DNA from: Castellaniella sp041677825
GTDB lineage: Bacteria; Pseudomonadota; Gammaproteobacteria; Burkholderiales; Burkholderiaceae_B
Assembly (NCBI RefSeq): GCF_041677825.1
Contig: NZ_JBAYPG010000002.1
Span: 1-64,000 of the forward strand
DNA: 64,000 nt
Reading direction: 5' to 3'
Part shown: positions 1 to 8,206 of the stretch, piece by piece
Position numbering within the stretch: position 1 is the first letter of the stretch
Layout: each line of letters opens with the position of its first letter
Translations under genes and position numbers: made by a program
Notes under the pieces: generated by a model
Seen by the model: only the letters and a program-made list of their open reading frames with translations
Databases searched by the model: none
What the model was told of the DNA's origin: nothing

Positions 1-87
1 ATGGCATTCCGGCGCGGCATCGTCGGCGAGTGGCTGCACTGGCGCCAGCGCCGCAGCGCCGGCCAGGGGCCGGCCACCAGCGCCTGA
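1..87 (+). CDS. C-terminal tail of an upstream gene, possibly a branched-chain amino-acid ABC permease
   Basis: The first frame is open from base 1 to a TGA at 85-87 and reads as a basic 28-residue tail (MAFRRGIVGEWLHWRQRR at its start). The RRGIVG stretch resembles the cytoplasmic C-terminus of LivM-type permeases, which often end in a similar (R)RGIVG motif. The gene would converge on hyuB, whose stop is at 285. The body of the protein lies outside the window, so the identity is only a guess from the tail. It could also be chance open frame in GC-rich DNA. Confidence 0.35.
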   Translation: MAFRRGIVGEWLHWRQRRSAGQGPATSA

Positions 88-127
88 GCCCGGGCAACCA
101 GACAGGCGCCAGCCACCAGCGCCTGAG
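73..127. repeat. 16-bp direct repeat at a gene end
   Basis: GCCACCAGCGCCTGAG occurs at 73-88 and again at 112-127. The first copy contains the TGA that ends the partial upstream frame, so the repeat duplicates the gene's 3' end. Part of the same stretch, CGCCTGAGCCCGGGCA at 81-96, recurs exactly at 6751-6766 over the stop codon of the MocR gene. The remaining bases to 284 hold no gene and no convincing terminator. Confidence 0.5.
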
Positions 128-284
128 GCCAGCCACCACCTACGGCTTCATCAAGGGGCATTCACTCTCGGAAGCCGGTACAGAAACCAGGCTGTTGCGG
201 GGCTGTGGGGCCCGCGCTGCCGGCCCAGGCCCCGTGCCCGGCAACACCGCGCTGCCGCCCCGATGGCGCCTCTTCAGGCCCCCT

Positions 285-1958
285 TCAGGGCGTGGCCTGC
301 CCCCAGCCTCCGCCGCCTGCGGTCACCATGACCAGACGATCCCCATTCATCAGCCGGTGGGGGCCGCTCTTGGCAACGAGCTCGCGGCAGCGGCCATCGG
401 CCGACTGGATGAAAAAGCCCGCAAGGGCTCCGGGCGCACCACCCGCGCAGCCCGCGGCAGGCGTTCTGGTACGCTCGCCGAGCACCGATGCCTGCACGTC
501 ATCGACCAGTACCTCGATGGTCTTGCGCACGCCATCACCGCCAGGATGATGGCCGGCCCCACCCGATCCGCGCACGATGGCGTATTCAATGACACGCACG
601 GGCATACCGGCCTCGATGCCCTCGATCGGCAAATTCATGGTGTTGCCCATGTGCACCCGATGCCCGCTGATTCCTCGGCCTGCCGCAGTGGCGCCCATGC
701 CGCCACCGATGGTTTCATAATGGACGAAGGGCCTGTTGCTGCCAGGCGCCACGCCGCCCATGGTGTAGACGCAGGCCGAACCATAGCTGCCGGCGCAGGC
801 CAGTTCGGGATAGGCTTCACCCAGGGCACCCAGCAGCATGTCGGCCAATCGGTTGGCCGTTTCGGTATTGGCCGCCACAACCGGATGAGGGTAAGCCGCA
901 TGAACGATGGAGCGCTCGGGCGCAATGATTTCCACACCCGAATACACCCCTGAATTGGGCGCAATGTCACCGCCCAGGAAACTCAGCACGGTATAGAACA
1001 CGGCCGAAGCCGTCACTGGCAGAGGCGCATTGATGGGCCCCGCCACACACGGGGAAGAGCCGGTGAAGTCAAAGACCAGGCGCACACCCTGCTTGCGGAT
1101 CCGGACCCGGATTCGTGGTGCGGTATCCGCGCCAATGCCATCGCTGTCCAGGGTTTCTTCGCGAACCACTTCGGCATCCGGCAGCCTGCATAACCGCGCT
1201 TCGACCAGCCGCCGACTGTAGATCTGGGTATCGGCCATGACCTGTGTGACGACATCGGCACCATATCGCCTGCAAAGGTCCTGCACACGATCGGTTGCTC
1301 GCCTGTGGCCAGCCAGAGCCGCATGAAAATCCCCCTTGCGATCACTGGGCACCCGCACATTGGCCAGGATCATCCGCAGGACATCCTCACGTACGACCCC
1401 CTGTTCGAGAATTCTGATGGGCGGAATGCGCAGGCCTTCCTTGATGATCTCATCGGATACGCTCGAGCTTCCGGCGGCAATGCCGCCGATGTCGGGCCAG
1501 TGGATACGGCTGAGAACGAACCCAACCAGGGTGCCGTGCGCAAAAACAGGCGTCAGCAGCGACATGTCGGGCAAGTGGGTTCCCCCTTCGTACGGGTCGT
1601 TGAGCAAGACGCCGTCACCATCCCGCCAGCATGCCGCAGGGTAGTATTTCAAGGCTGCCAGGCCTGTATATCGAGCTGCGCCAAGGTGCACCGGGATGTC
1701 GACCCCCTGTGCAATCACGTTGCAATGCACGTCCAGCACGGCACAGGACAGGTCAGCAGACAAGCTGAGCAGCGGCGAGAATGAAGTGCGCATGATAATG
1801 CTCTTCATTTCGGCACAGATTGCATGCAGGGCGCTGTTGACCACTTCGAACGTGACCGGGTCCTGTTCCAGCACACCAGGTTCGGTGCCGGCATCACCCA
1901 CCGAGGATGGCTCCGGCGCTTCGGCACCGCGAGCCCGCGTGTGTTCATTCAAGACCAT
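285..1958 (-). CDS. hyuB: Hydantoinase B/oxoprolinase family subunit (HyuB-like), copy 1
   Basis: This is the B subunit of the ATP-dependent hydantoinase/oxoprolinase family (N-methylhydantoinase, acetone or acetophenone carboxylase, caprolactamase relatives), about 557 residues. The family opening DPVTFEVVNSALHAI is present, as are the NDPYEGGTHLPD stretch and a glycine-rich end (AGGGGWG). HyuB works in a complex with HyuA, whose gene lies immediately upstream and overlaps it by 14 bp. I chose the ATG at 1958 because AGGA lies 7 bases before it; an ATG 39 bases further upstream at 1997 is also possible. The substrate cannot be told from sequence. The neighbouring aminotransferase suggests an amino-acid-derived lactam or cyclic amide (inference). 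Confidence 0.88.
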   Translation of the reverse strand: MVLNEHTRARGAEAPEPSSVGDAGTEPGVLEQDPVTFEVVNSALHAICAEMKSIIMRTSFSPLLSLSADLSCAVLDVHCNVIAQGVDIPVHLGAARYTGLAALKYYPAACWRDGDGVLLNDPYEGGTHLPDMSLLTPVFAHGTLVGFVLSRIHWPDIGGIAAGSSSVSDEIIKEGLRIPPIRILEQGVVREDVLRMILANVRVPSDRKGDFHAALAGHRRATDRVQDLCRRYGADVVTQVMADTQIYSRRLVEARLCRLPDAEVVREETLDSDGIGADTAPRIRVRIRKQGVRLVFDFTGSSPCVAGPINAPLPVTASAVFYTVLSFLGGDIAPNSGVYSGVEIIAPERSIVHAAYPHPVVAANTETANRLADMLLGALGEAYPELACAGSYGSACVYTMGGVAPGSNRPFVHYETIGGGMGATAAGRGISGHRVHMGNTMNLPIEGIEAGMPVRVIEYAIVRGSGGAGHHPGGDGVRKTIEVLVDDVQASVLGERTRTPAAGCAGGAPGALAGFFIQSADGRCRELVAKSGPHRLMNGDRLVMVTAGGGGWGQATP

Positions 1959-4038
1959 GTTTTCGTCCTGCGGAAAGTCTGAAGACGACGCTGCCATCGA
2001 CCTGCACCCGGGCGATCGTGCCCTGCGGCACCCAGATGGTCGAGCCCGAATGATCGATCAGGGCAGGCCCTTGCAGTGACTGGCCTGCACAGCCCTGGGC
2101 GTGATACAGGGCGACTGGCTGCACATGCCCGTCACGATCCATGTACGGGCACTGGCGCGGCGCAGCGCCATCGGGCACAGCCACGGCCGGTTCAAACAGC
2201 CGCTCACCTTGCATCTTCAGGGGCAGGCTGGCCACCAGGTGCACATTCACCAGTTCAACCCTCGAACCCGCCAGATCGAAACCAAACGCACCCCGGTACG
2301 CCGTACGAAAGCGCGCCTCGATCGTGGCCACCGATGGCATGGGATCACCGACCTCTCCGAGGGGTACGCGCAGTTCGAAGAGCTGACCGACAAAACGCAG
2401 ATCCGCAAAACGCTGTTGACGCGCATTCGCAGGATCGGCCGACTCGGCCGCCAGCAAGCCGGCCGCTTTTGTCGCCAGGCCCTCGAAGGCATCGGCCACA
2501 GCCTGTGGATCGAGCGCCTCGAGTGGCGTCAGCAGGGTGGCTGACACATCGTGACGCACCTCACCCAGCACGGCACCCAGCGCTGAAAAAATCCCCGACT
2601 GTGGCGGCACCAGTACTTCGCGGACGCCCACCTCGGCGCCCACCAGGGCGGCATGCAGCGGACCGGCGCCCCCCGAGGCCAGAATGGCGAATTCGCGGGG
2701 GTCATAGCCGCGGCGTACCGTGGCCAGGCGCACCATTTCGGTCATGTTGGCCACGGCGATCTCGATAATGGCATGTGCCGCCCTGGCCAATGGCCAGCCC
2801 ATGGGCCGGGCAATATGACGCTCGATGGCATCGACTGCCGCATCCCGTGAAAAATGGATCCCGGTGCCCGCGAAGGTTTCGCTGGTCAGCGTGCCGATCA
2901 CCGCGTGCGCATCCGTCACGGTCGGCAGATCCCCGCCCCTGCCATAGCAGGCTGGCCCTGGATCTGCACCCGCACTGTCCGGGCCGACCTTGGGCACCCC
3001 ACCCGGATCGATCCAGGCAACACTGCCGCCCCCGGCACCCACCTCGACGATATCGAGCACGGCGCTGCGAATGGGATAGCCGCCTACATCGCGACCGCCT
3101 TCGAGACGATCGGCCCGAAACTCATCCGTGATCCGGGGTTGAAAATCATGGATCACCCCCGCCTTGGCCGTCGTCCCCCCCATGTCGAATGCGATGAGAT
3201 TGGGCCGCCTGGTCGCACGGGCATAGGCTTGTGTAGCGATCATGCCGGCTGCAGGACCGGATTCGATGAGATGCACTGGATAGCGCTGGGCATTGTCCGG
3301 CGAGGTCAGGCCGCCGTTGGACTTGACGACCATCAGGCTGCGTATGCCCATTCGGTGCGCTTCCTCATCCAATCGGCGCACATAGCGTTGCACAGCGGGC
3401 CCGATGTATGCGTTGACGACCGTGGTGCTGGTGCGTTCGTATTCGCGAAATTCGGGGCAGACGTCATGCGACACTGAAATGAAACGACCCGGGAAGGCCT
3501 GCTTCAGGGCCTCGGCAAGGCGGACCTCATGCGTGGGATTGGCATAGGCATGCAGGCACGAGATGGCAAACGCATCCGCCCCTGAGGACCGGATCTGGTC
3601 CAGCAAGGCGTCGACGCCCATCAGCGGCTGGACGACCCTGCCGCACGCATCCAGCCGTTCGTCTGCCCCGAAACGCCGCTCATGGGGTACCAGCGGCTCG
3701 GACACCCGAACGGCCAGGTGGTACAGGGTTGGCCGGTCCTGGCGCCGCAGTTCAATGATGTCGGTAAAGCCGGCCGTAGTCAGCAGGCCAACCCGTGCGC
3801 CCTTTCGCTGGATCAGCGTATTGGTGCCCACGGTCGTCCCGTGGCATACGGTGGCGCCCTGCAACGAACGGATGCCCGCCAGGCGCTGCAGGGCGTCGAT
3901 CACGGCCGCTGCCGGATCATCGGGCGTGGAAGGCACCTTGAAGCTTGCCACGATCTGCCCGTTGGCGGGTACCAAGGCAATCACGTCGGTGAATGTACCG
4001 CCCACGTCGATGCCGATCAGCATGGCCTGCTTTTCCAT
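1945..4038 (-). CDS. hyuA: Hydantoinase A/oxoprolinase family subunit (HyuA-like), copy 1
   Basis: This is the A subunit of an ATP-dependent hydantoinase/oxoprolinase, about 697 residues and full length. The N-terminal actin-like ATPase phosphate loop reads IGIDVGGTFTDV, the second phosphate motif is IAFDMGGTTAKAG, and CHGTTVGTNTL matches the family. Together with HyuB it would use ATP to open or carboxylate a cyclic amide or ketone. I favour the ATG at 4038 because GGAG sits 6 bases upstream. An ATG at 4053 would overlap the aminotransferase stop by one base (TGATG), and one at 4023 lies closest to the conserved start. It is the second gene of the three-gene unit aminotransferase-hyuA-hyuB. 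Confidence 0.9.
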   Translation of the reverse strand: MEKQAMLIGIDVGGTFTDVIALVPANGQIVASFKVPSTPDDPAAAVIDALQRLAGIRSLQGATVCHGTTVGTNTLIQRKGARVGLLTTAGFTDIIELRRQDRPTLYHLAVRVSEPLVPHERRFGADERLDACGRVVQPLMGVDALLDQIRSSGADAFAISCLHAYANPTHEVRLAEALKQAFPGRFISVSHDVCPEFREYERTSTTVVNAYIGPAVQRYVRRLDEEAHRMGIRSLMVVKSNGGLTSPDNAQRYPVHLIESGPAAGMIATQAYARATRRPNLIAFDMGGTTAKAGVIHDFQPRITDEFRADRLEGGRDVGGYPIRSAVLDIVEVGAGGGSVAWIDPGGVPKVGPDSAGADPGPACYGRGGDLPTVTDAHAVIGTLTSETFAGTGIHFSRDAAVDAIERHIARPMGWPLARAAHAIIEIAVANMTEMVRLATVRRGYDPREFAILASGGAGPLHAALVGAEVGVREVLVPPQSGIFSALGAVLGEVRHDVSATLLTPLEALDPQAVADAFEGLATKAAGLLAAESADPANARQQRFADLRFVGQLFELRVPLGEVGDPMPSVATIEARFRTAYRGAFGFDLAGSRVELVNVHLVASLPLKMQGERLFEPAVAVPDGAAPRQCPYMDRDGHVQPVALYHAQGCAGQSLQGPALIDHSGSTIWVPQGTIARVQVDGSVVFRLSAGRKHGLE

Positions 4039-4052
4039 CGCACGCTCCGGCA

Positions 4053-5180
4053 TCAGACGCGGCTGGGTGCCTGCACTTGCGACAGTGCCCCAAGGAAGTG
4101 ATCCATGTGCTCCTGCAGGTTCAGATCCACGCGCAGATATCGATCCCCCAGCCCCTGGATATCATTGCCATCCTTGACAATGACGCCATGTTCGAGCAAT
4201 TGGTTGAATACGTCGCTGGCCCCCAGGTCGGGATCGAGAATCTCGGTGAGAAAGAAATTCGAACGCGAGCCGGGCACCATGCGGAAGCGGTCCATCGAGG
4301 CCATCTGGGCCTGCACGTGCGACCGGCTTGTGGAAATGGTCTGTACGGCACGGTCGACGTGCGCATTGTCCTCGATACCGGCCACGCCACCGGCAATCTG
4401 TAGTTGCCCCATGTTCCAGGTGGGCTTGATGCGCCTGAGCGGCTCGATCAGTGCCGGGTTGTGTGCAATCCCGAAACCGATCCGCAGACCGGCCAGACCG
4501 TAGGCCTTGGAGAACGTGCGCAGCACGATCAGGTTCGGGTAGTCGCGCAGCAGGTGCAGGCTGCCCGGTGTTTCGCTGTAGTGGATGTAGGCTTCGTCCA
4601 GCACGACCAGTGTGCGGGGATCTGCTGATTCACACACGCGCCGGATGTCGGTATCCGGCAACAGGCGCCCCGAGGGATTGTGGGGAGTGGTCAGGAAGGC
4701 GATCCGTGGACGCTCGCGCTGCAGCAGGGCGACGTAGGCGTCCATCTCGAAGGTGAAATCCTTGCCCATGGGTGCATAAATCGGGCGCCGGCCCTCGCAG
4801 GCCGTGTAAATCCGGTACAGGGGAAAGCACAGTTCATGCATGAGCACGGCCTCGTCAGGGCCGGCAAAGGCCCGTATGACCATGGAAATCACTTCAGTTT
4901 CGCCCGAACCACAGACGACACCCTCCGGGTCGAAGCCGAACTTTCGGGCGATGGCCAAACGCAGGTCTTGTGCCGTCCAGTCGGGATACAGGGACAGGCG
5001 CCCCAGTGCGGCCTTGACCGCGGCCTGTGCCATGGGCGAGGCCCCATGAGGGTTTTCCGCCGAGCCCAGCTTGGCGATCTGGGCGACTGGAATGCCGTAG
5101 GCTTGCGCCACATGCTCGGCTGACAGCCCGGGCACGTAAAGTTCTCCATCGATCAAAGCCTGCAGGCTGGGCTGCACCAT
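4053..5180 (-). CDS. PLP-dependent aminotransferase, histidinol-phosphate aminotransferase-like (class I/II)
   Basis: This 375-residue fold-type I aminotransferase resembles HisC. The PLP-contacting pieces are visible: Asn168 in TTPHNPSG, Asp195 in LVVLDEAYIHY and the Schiff-base Lys225 in TFSKAYGLAGLRIGFG. It heads the leftward unit with hyuA and hyuB. AGGAG precedes the ATG at 5180. The location is catabolic, not in a his operon, so I do not call it hisC. A role in transaminating the substrate or product of the HyuAB enzyme is inference. It is divergent from a MocR regulator, a regulator class that often controls PLP enzymes. Confidence 0.88.
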   Translation of the reverse strand: MVQPSLQALIDGELYVPGLSAEHVAQAYGIPVAQIAKLGSAENPHGASPMAQAAVKAALGRLSLYPDWTAQDLRLAIARKFGFDPEGVVCGSGETEVISMVIRAFAGPDEAVLMHELCFPLYRIYTACEGRRPIYAPMGKDFTFEMDAYVALLQRERPRIAFLTTPHNPSGRLLPDTDIRRVCESADPRTLVVLDEAYIHYSETPGSLHLLRDYPNLIVLRTFSKAYGLAGLRIGFGIAHNPALIEPLRRIKPTWNMGQLQIAGGVAGIEDNAHVDRAVQTISTSRSHVQAQMASMDRFRMVPGSRSNFFLTEILDPDLGASDVFNQLLEHGVIVKDGNDIQGLGDRYLRVDLNLQEHMDHFLGALSQVQAPSRV

Positions 5181-5266
5181 TTCATTCTCCTAAAAGCATA
5201 CTGGTCTGATTAATGATGCTATATAGTATTATCAAGATGATCAACCAGTATTTGAAGCGATCAACC
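5181..5266. promoter_or_regulatory. Divergent promoter region with three MocR-operator-like repeats
   Basis: ATACTGGT at 5198-5205 is an exact inverted copy of ACCAGTAT at 5244-5251. GATCAACCA occurs as a direct repeat at 5239-5247 and 5259-5267, 20 bp apart (about two helical turns). TATAGT (5222-5227) and TATTAT (5227-5232) are -10 candidates for the rightward gene. MocR/PdxR-type regulators are known to bind direct repeats in divergent promoter regions. The right-hand repeat runs into the proposed start codon of the regulator, which would fit autorepression (inference). Confidence 0.6.
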
Positions 5267-6757
5267 ATGCCGTCAACAGGCAACGATTCCAGGCACCAGA
5301 GCACGTACCCTGCATCATCACCCGCCGCGCCCGATGCGCCACGGCCACCGCTCATTGGCACTTGGGCACCCCGCCTTGCATTGGACGGCACGCCAAAATA
5401 TATCGCCATCACCCAGGCCATCCGTGACGGGATGGCAGGGGGCGACCTGCCTCCTGGCCTGCGTCTGCCGCCACAGCGCGACATTGCGCGCTACCTGGGG
5501 GTCACCATCGCCACGCTCACCAGGGCGATTGAACGGGCTACGCATCAGCGGCTGATCCACACCAAGCGTGGCAGCGGCACATTCATCGCCCACATACCAG
5601 CCGCCATGCCGGCAGAGGGCGGCCCAGGCGCCGCGGGCGTACTGGCCGACTCTGCGCGTGATCTATCCCTGAATGCCCCCCCTGCATCGCTGGTGCACGA
5701 CATCCTGCGCGACAATCTCCATGAGCTGGCGCGAGACGGCCGGTACGCGAACTGCTTCGATTACGATCCCATCCCTGGCGACCAGCGCCATCGGCAGGCG
5801 GCCCGCCAGTGGCTGGCACTGCGCCGCCTGGCCGTGGCGCCCGGCAACATCCTGGTCACCCAGGGCGCCCACGAGGCGCTGCTGGCATGCCTGTCGGCAC
5901 TTACCCAACCAGGCGACACCGTGCTGTGCGAGCAATTGAATTACACCGGCCTGCGGCGTATCAGCCAAATGCTGCGCATCCGCCTGATCGGGATCCGTCT
6001 CGACAGCGAAGGGCTGTGCCTCGACGATCTGCGCAAGGCGCTGCGGGCACATGCGCCAAAGGCCATCGTGTGTACGCCCATCATGCACAACCCCACGACG
6101 GCCACCTATTCCACCGCCAATCGAGCCATGCTCTGCCGAGTCGCGAAGTCTGCCAATCTCCCGATCATCGAAGATGACATCTACGGGTTGCTGGGTGGTG
6201 ATGACGCGCCACCCCCGCTGATGACGCAGTCACCTGACCAGACCATACTGGTCACAAGCCTGTCAAAGACCATTGCGGCCGGCTTACGCGTTGGGTACCT
6301 GGCCGCTGGTAGCCACTGGATGCCACGGCTGCGTGATGCTCTGTTCAATCTGGGCTGGACCGCACCCACATTGCAGATGGGTTTCGCCACCCGGCTGGTG
6401 GAGTCCGGGCGGGCCCAGCAGTGCGTGGTTCGGCACCGGGATGAAGCTCGCCGGCGCATGGCCCTGGCACGACGCATCCTGGGCGCGTCATTGCATACGG
6501 CAGACGAGACCTCAAGCTACCACATATGGGTCGATACCGGCCAGATCCGGCCCGATGACCTGAGTGCCGAACTCTACCGCGAAGGCATCCAGGTCTCGCC
6601 GGCATCGCACTTCCTGATCGGCGAGGGCGCCGTCCCGCATGCACTGCGCCTGAGCCTGGGCAGATCACCCCATGTGCAGGCGCTCGAACGGCCCCTGCAG
6701 ATGATCGCCCACAGAATATCCGGCGGCAAGGCATCGGCCCTGGGCTCCATCGCCTGA
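5267..6757 (+). CDS. MocR-family transcriptional regulator (GntR HTH plus aminotransferase domain)
   Basis: About 496 residues. The N-terminal third holds a GntR winged helix (LRLPPQRDIARYLGVTIATL, then GSGTFIA). The rest is a fold-type I aminotransferase domain with NPTTATYS, EDDIYGLLG and the PLP lysine in VTSLSKTIAAGLRVGY. Such proteins sense PLP or PLP-amino-acid adducts and usually control a neighbouring gene. Here the target is probably the divergent aminotransferase-hyuAB unit. I start at the ATG at 5267; an upstream in-frame ATG at 5213 would place the start inside the promoter. No clear ribosome site precedes either start. The gene ends 58 bp from a convergent dehydrogenase gene. Confidence 0.88.
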   Translation: MPSTGNDSRHQSTYPASSPAAPDAPRPPLIGTWAPRLALDGTPKYIAITQAIRDGMAGGDLPPGLRLPPQRDIARYLGVTIATLTRAIERATHQRLIHTKRGSGTFIAHIPAAMPAEGGPGAAGVLADSARDLSLNAPPASLVHDILRDNLHELARDGRYANCFDYDPIPGDQRHRQAARQWLALRRLAVAPGNILVTQGAHEALLACLSALTQPGDTVLCEQLNYTGLRRISQMLRIRLIGIRLDSEGLCLDDLRKALRAHAPKAIVCTPIMHNPTTATYSTANRAMLCRVAKSANLPIIEDDIYGLLGGDDAPPPLMTQSPDQTILVTSLSKTIAAGLRVGYLAAGSHWMPRLRDALFNLGWTAPTLQMGFATRLVESGRAQQCVVRHRDEARRRMALARRILGASLHTADETSSYHIWVDTGQIRPDDLSAELYREGIQVSPASHFLIGEGAVPHALRLSLGRSPHVQALERPLQMIAHRISGGKASALGSIA

Positions 6758-6825
6758 GCCCGGGCAGCCGGGCCACGGCGGGCCCATGTGTCGATGCGCC
6801 GGGCTACAGCGGGCTCATGTGTCGA
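6758..6825. repeat. Short hairpin and 17-bp duplicated gene end between convergent genes
   Basis: GCCCGG-GCAG-CCGGGC (6758-6773) can form a small hairpin just after the MocR stop and may act as a terminator. A 17-bp stretch, GCGGGCCCATGTGTCGA at 6778-6794, recurs with one mismatch at 6809-6825. The second copy contains the stop codon of the leftward dehydrogenase (6815-6817). The gene end therefore appears to have been tandemly duplicated with a 31-bp period. Confidence 0.45.
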
Positions 6826-7747
6826 CCTGGCTGGCCACCCCGAGTTCGGTATGCGCCAGCGCCTCGACCAGCCGGGCGATGGCCGTGTGATCCTGCCCGG
6901 GGCCCAACATGCCGGCCCCACTCGCCCACAACTCGCGGCACAAGGCCGAGAATGGCGCCGGGGTGCCTTCTGCCGTCGCAATCGACAGGGCAATGGTGAG
7001 ATCCTTGACCATCAGGTCCAGGCCAAACCCGGACGCAAACGATCTGGACAGCACATACTGCCTGAATTTCTTCTGCGTCGAGTTGTTCATGCCGGTGGAC
7101 GCATTGAGGACATCCACCATCGCACCCGGATCCAGGCCGAAGCGCTGGCCTATCATGAGCGCCTCGATCCCGATCAGAAAGCCGCCCGCCGATACCAGGT
7201 TGTTCAAGGCCTTCATGGCATGCCCCGAGCCTGTGGCTCCGACATGCAGGACCTGCGTACCCATGGCCGCCAATACGGGATGGACCGCCTCGACCCAGGC
7301 GGCAGCCCCGCCCACCATGATGGTGAGTTCACCGGCCCGGGCACGCGCCACGCCGCCCGATACCGGCGCATCCAGCAGGATGCCCCCGGCACGTTCGACC
7401 TCGCCCGAGAGGCGCTGGGTTTCGTGCGGTATGCCAGAGGTCATGTCCAGCACGGGCGTGCCGGGGCGCAGGCCGGACAGCACGCCCTCGTCTCCGGACA
7501 GCACGGCGCGCACGATGGCGCTGGTCGGCAGCATGGTGATGACCAGATCGCAATCGGCAGCCAGTTCGGCACCGGTCGTGGCCACCCGGACAGACCCACC
7601 CAGTTCGCAAGCCAGCCGCTGCGCCGCCTGGCGATCGGCATCGAGCAGGACCAGGGCATGGCCTGCCCGATGCAGGCAACTGGCCATGGGCGCCCCCATG
7701 TGCCCGGTACCGATGAAGCCGATGGTCTCGTAGGTCTTCTGGACCAT
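6815..7747 (-). CDS. 3-hydroxyisobutyrate dehydrogenase-family NAD(P)-dependent oxidoreductase
   Basis: 310 residues. The N-terminal Rossmann motif is GFIGTGHMGAPMA, the substrate signature is DAPVSGGVARA, and the catalytic lysine lies in SGHAMKALNNLV. The family oxidises beta-hydroxyacids such as 3-hydroxyisobutyrate, tartronate semialdehyde and related compounds. It is the last gene of the leftward 11-gene operon; its ATG lies 4 bp after the stop of the gene before it. A longer frame upstream would overlap that gene and lacks homology, so the start at 7747 is secure. It could handle a hydroxyacid or semialdehyde end product of the pathway (inference). Confidence 0.88.
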   Translation of the reverse strand: MVQKTYETIGFIGTGHMGAPMASCLHRAGHALVLLDADRQAAQRLACELGGSVRVATTGAELAADCDLVITMLPTSAIVRAVLSGDEGVLSGLRPGTPVLDMTSGIPHETQRLSGEVERAGGILLDAPVSGGVARARAGELTIMVGGAAAWVEAVHPVLAAMGTQVLHVGATGSGHAMKALNNLVSAGGFLIGIEALMIGQRFGLDPGAMVDVLNASTGMNNSTQKKFRQYVLSRSFASGFGLDLMVKDLTIALSIATAEGTPAPFSALCRELWASGAGMLGPGQDHTAIARLVEALAHTELGVASQVDT

Positions 7748-7751
7748 GATC

Positions 7752-8168
7752 TCAGCCCTGCCCTGCTTCAAACGCGCCTTCCTCTTCGAGGACCTGGTTG
7801 GCCGACTTGAACGCATCGAGCCCTGCCGGGATGCCGCAGTAAACGGTTGCCTGCAGCAGCACTTCACGGATCTCATCGACCGTCACGCCATTGCGCAACG
7901 CCCCCTTGACGTGCAGGCGCAGTTCATTGGGGCGGTTCAGGGCCGTGAGCATGGCCAGATTGAGCATGCTGCGGATCCTGCGCTCCAGCCCCGGACGATT
8001 CCAGGCGTAGCCCCAGCACCACTCGGTGGTGATGTGCTGGAAACTCATCATGAAATCATTGGCTTTTTGCAGCGAGCCGTCGACATAGTCCGGGCCGAGA
8101 ACTTCACGGCGCATGTCCAGGCCCTTTTGAAAGAGGCTTTCGAGTTCGTTTTCTGCATCTTTGCCCAT
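7752..8168 (-). CDS. Carboxymuconolactone decarboxylase family protein (PcaC-like)
   Basis: 138 residues, the usual length for 4-carboxymuconolactone decarboxylase. Family stretches such as RRIRSMLNLAMLTALNR, ELRLHVKGALRNG and LLQATVYCGIPAG are clear. Real PcaC acts in the protocatechuate branch of the beta-ketoadipate pathway, but no other pca ring-cleavage gene is present, so the substrate here is probably a different lactone or acid. The ATG at 8168 is preceded by AAAGGAG at good spacing. A longer start at 8210 would overlap the upstream stop (ATGA). It sits between the metallohydrolase and dehydrogenase genes of the operon. Confidence 0.85.
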   Translation of the reverse strand: MGKDAENELESLFQKGLDMRREVLGPDYVDGSLQKANDFMMSFQHITTEWCWGYAWNRPGLERRIRSMLNLAMLTALNRPNELRLHVKGALRNGVTVDEIREVLLQATVYCGIPAGLDAFKSANQVLEEEGAFEAGQG

Positions 8169-8206
8169 ACGACTGGCTCCTTTGAGTAATGAAGTGGCAA
8201 TGACGA

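Noticed and set aside
4053..5180. Calling the aminotransferase gene hisC
   Set aside because: It is HisC-like in sequence, but it is not with other his genes and belongs to a hyuAB unit, so the histidine role is not supported.
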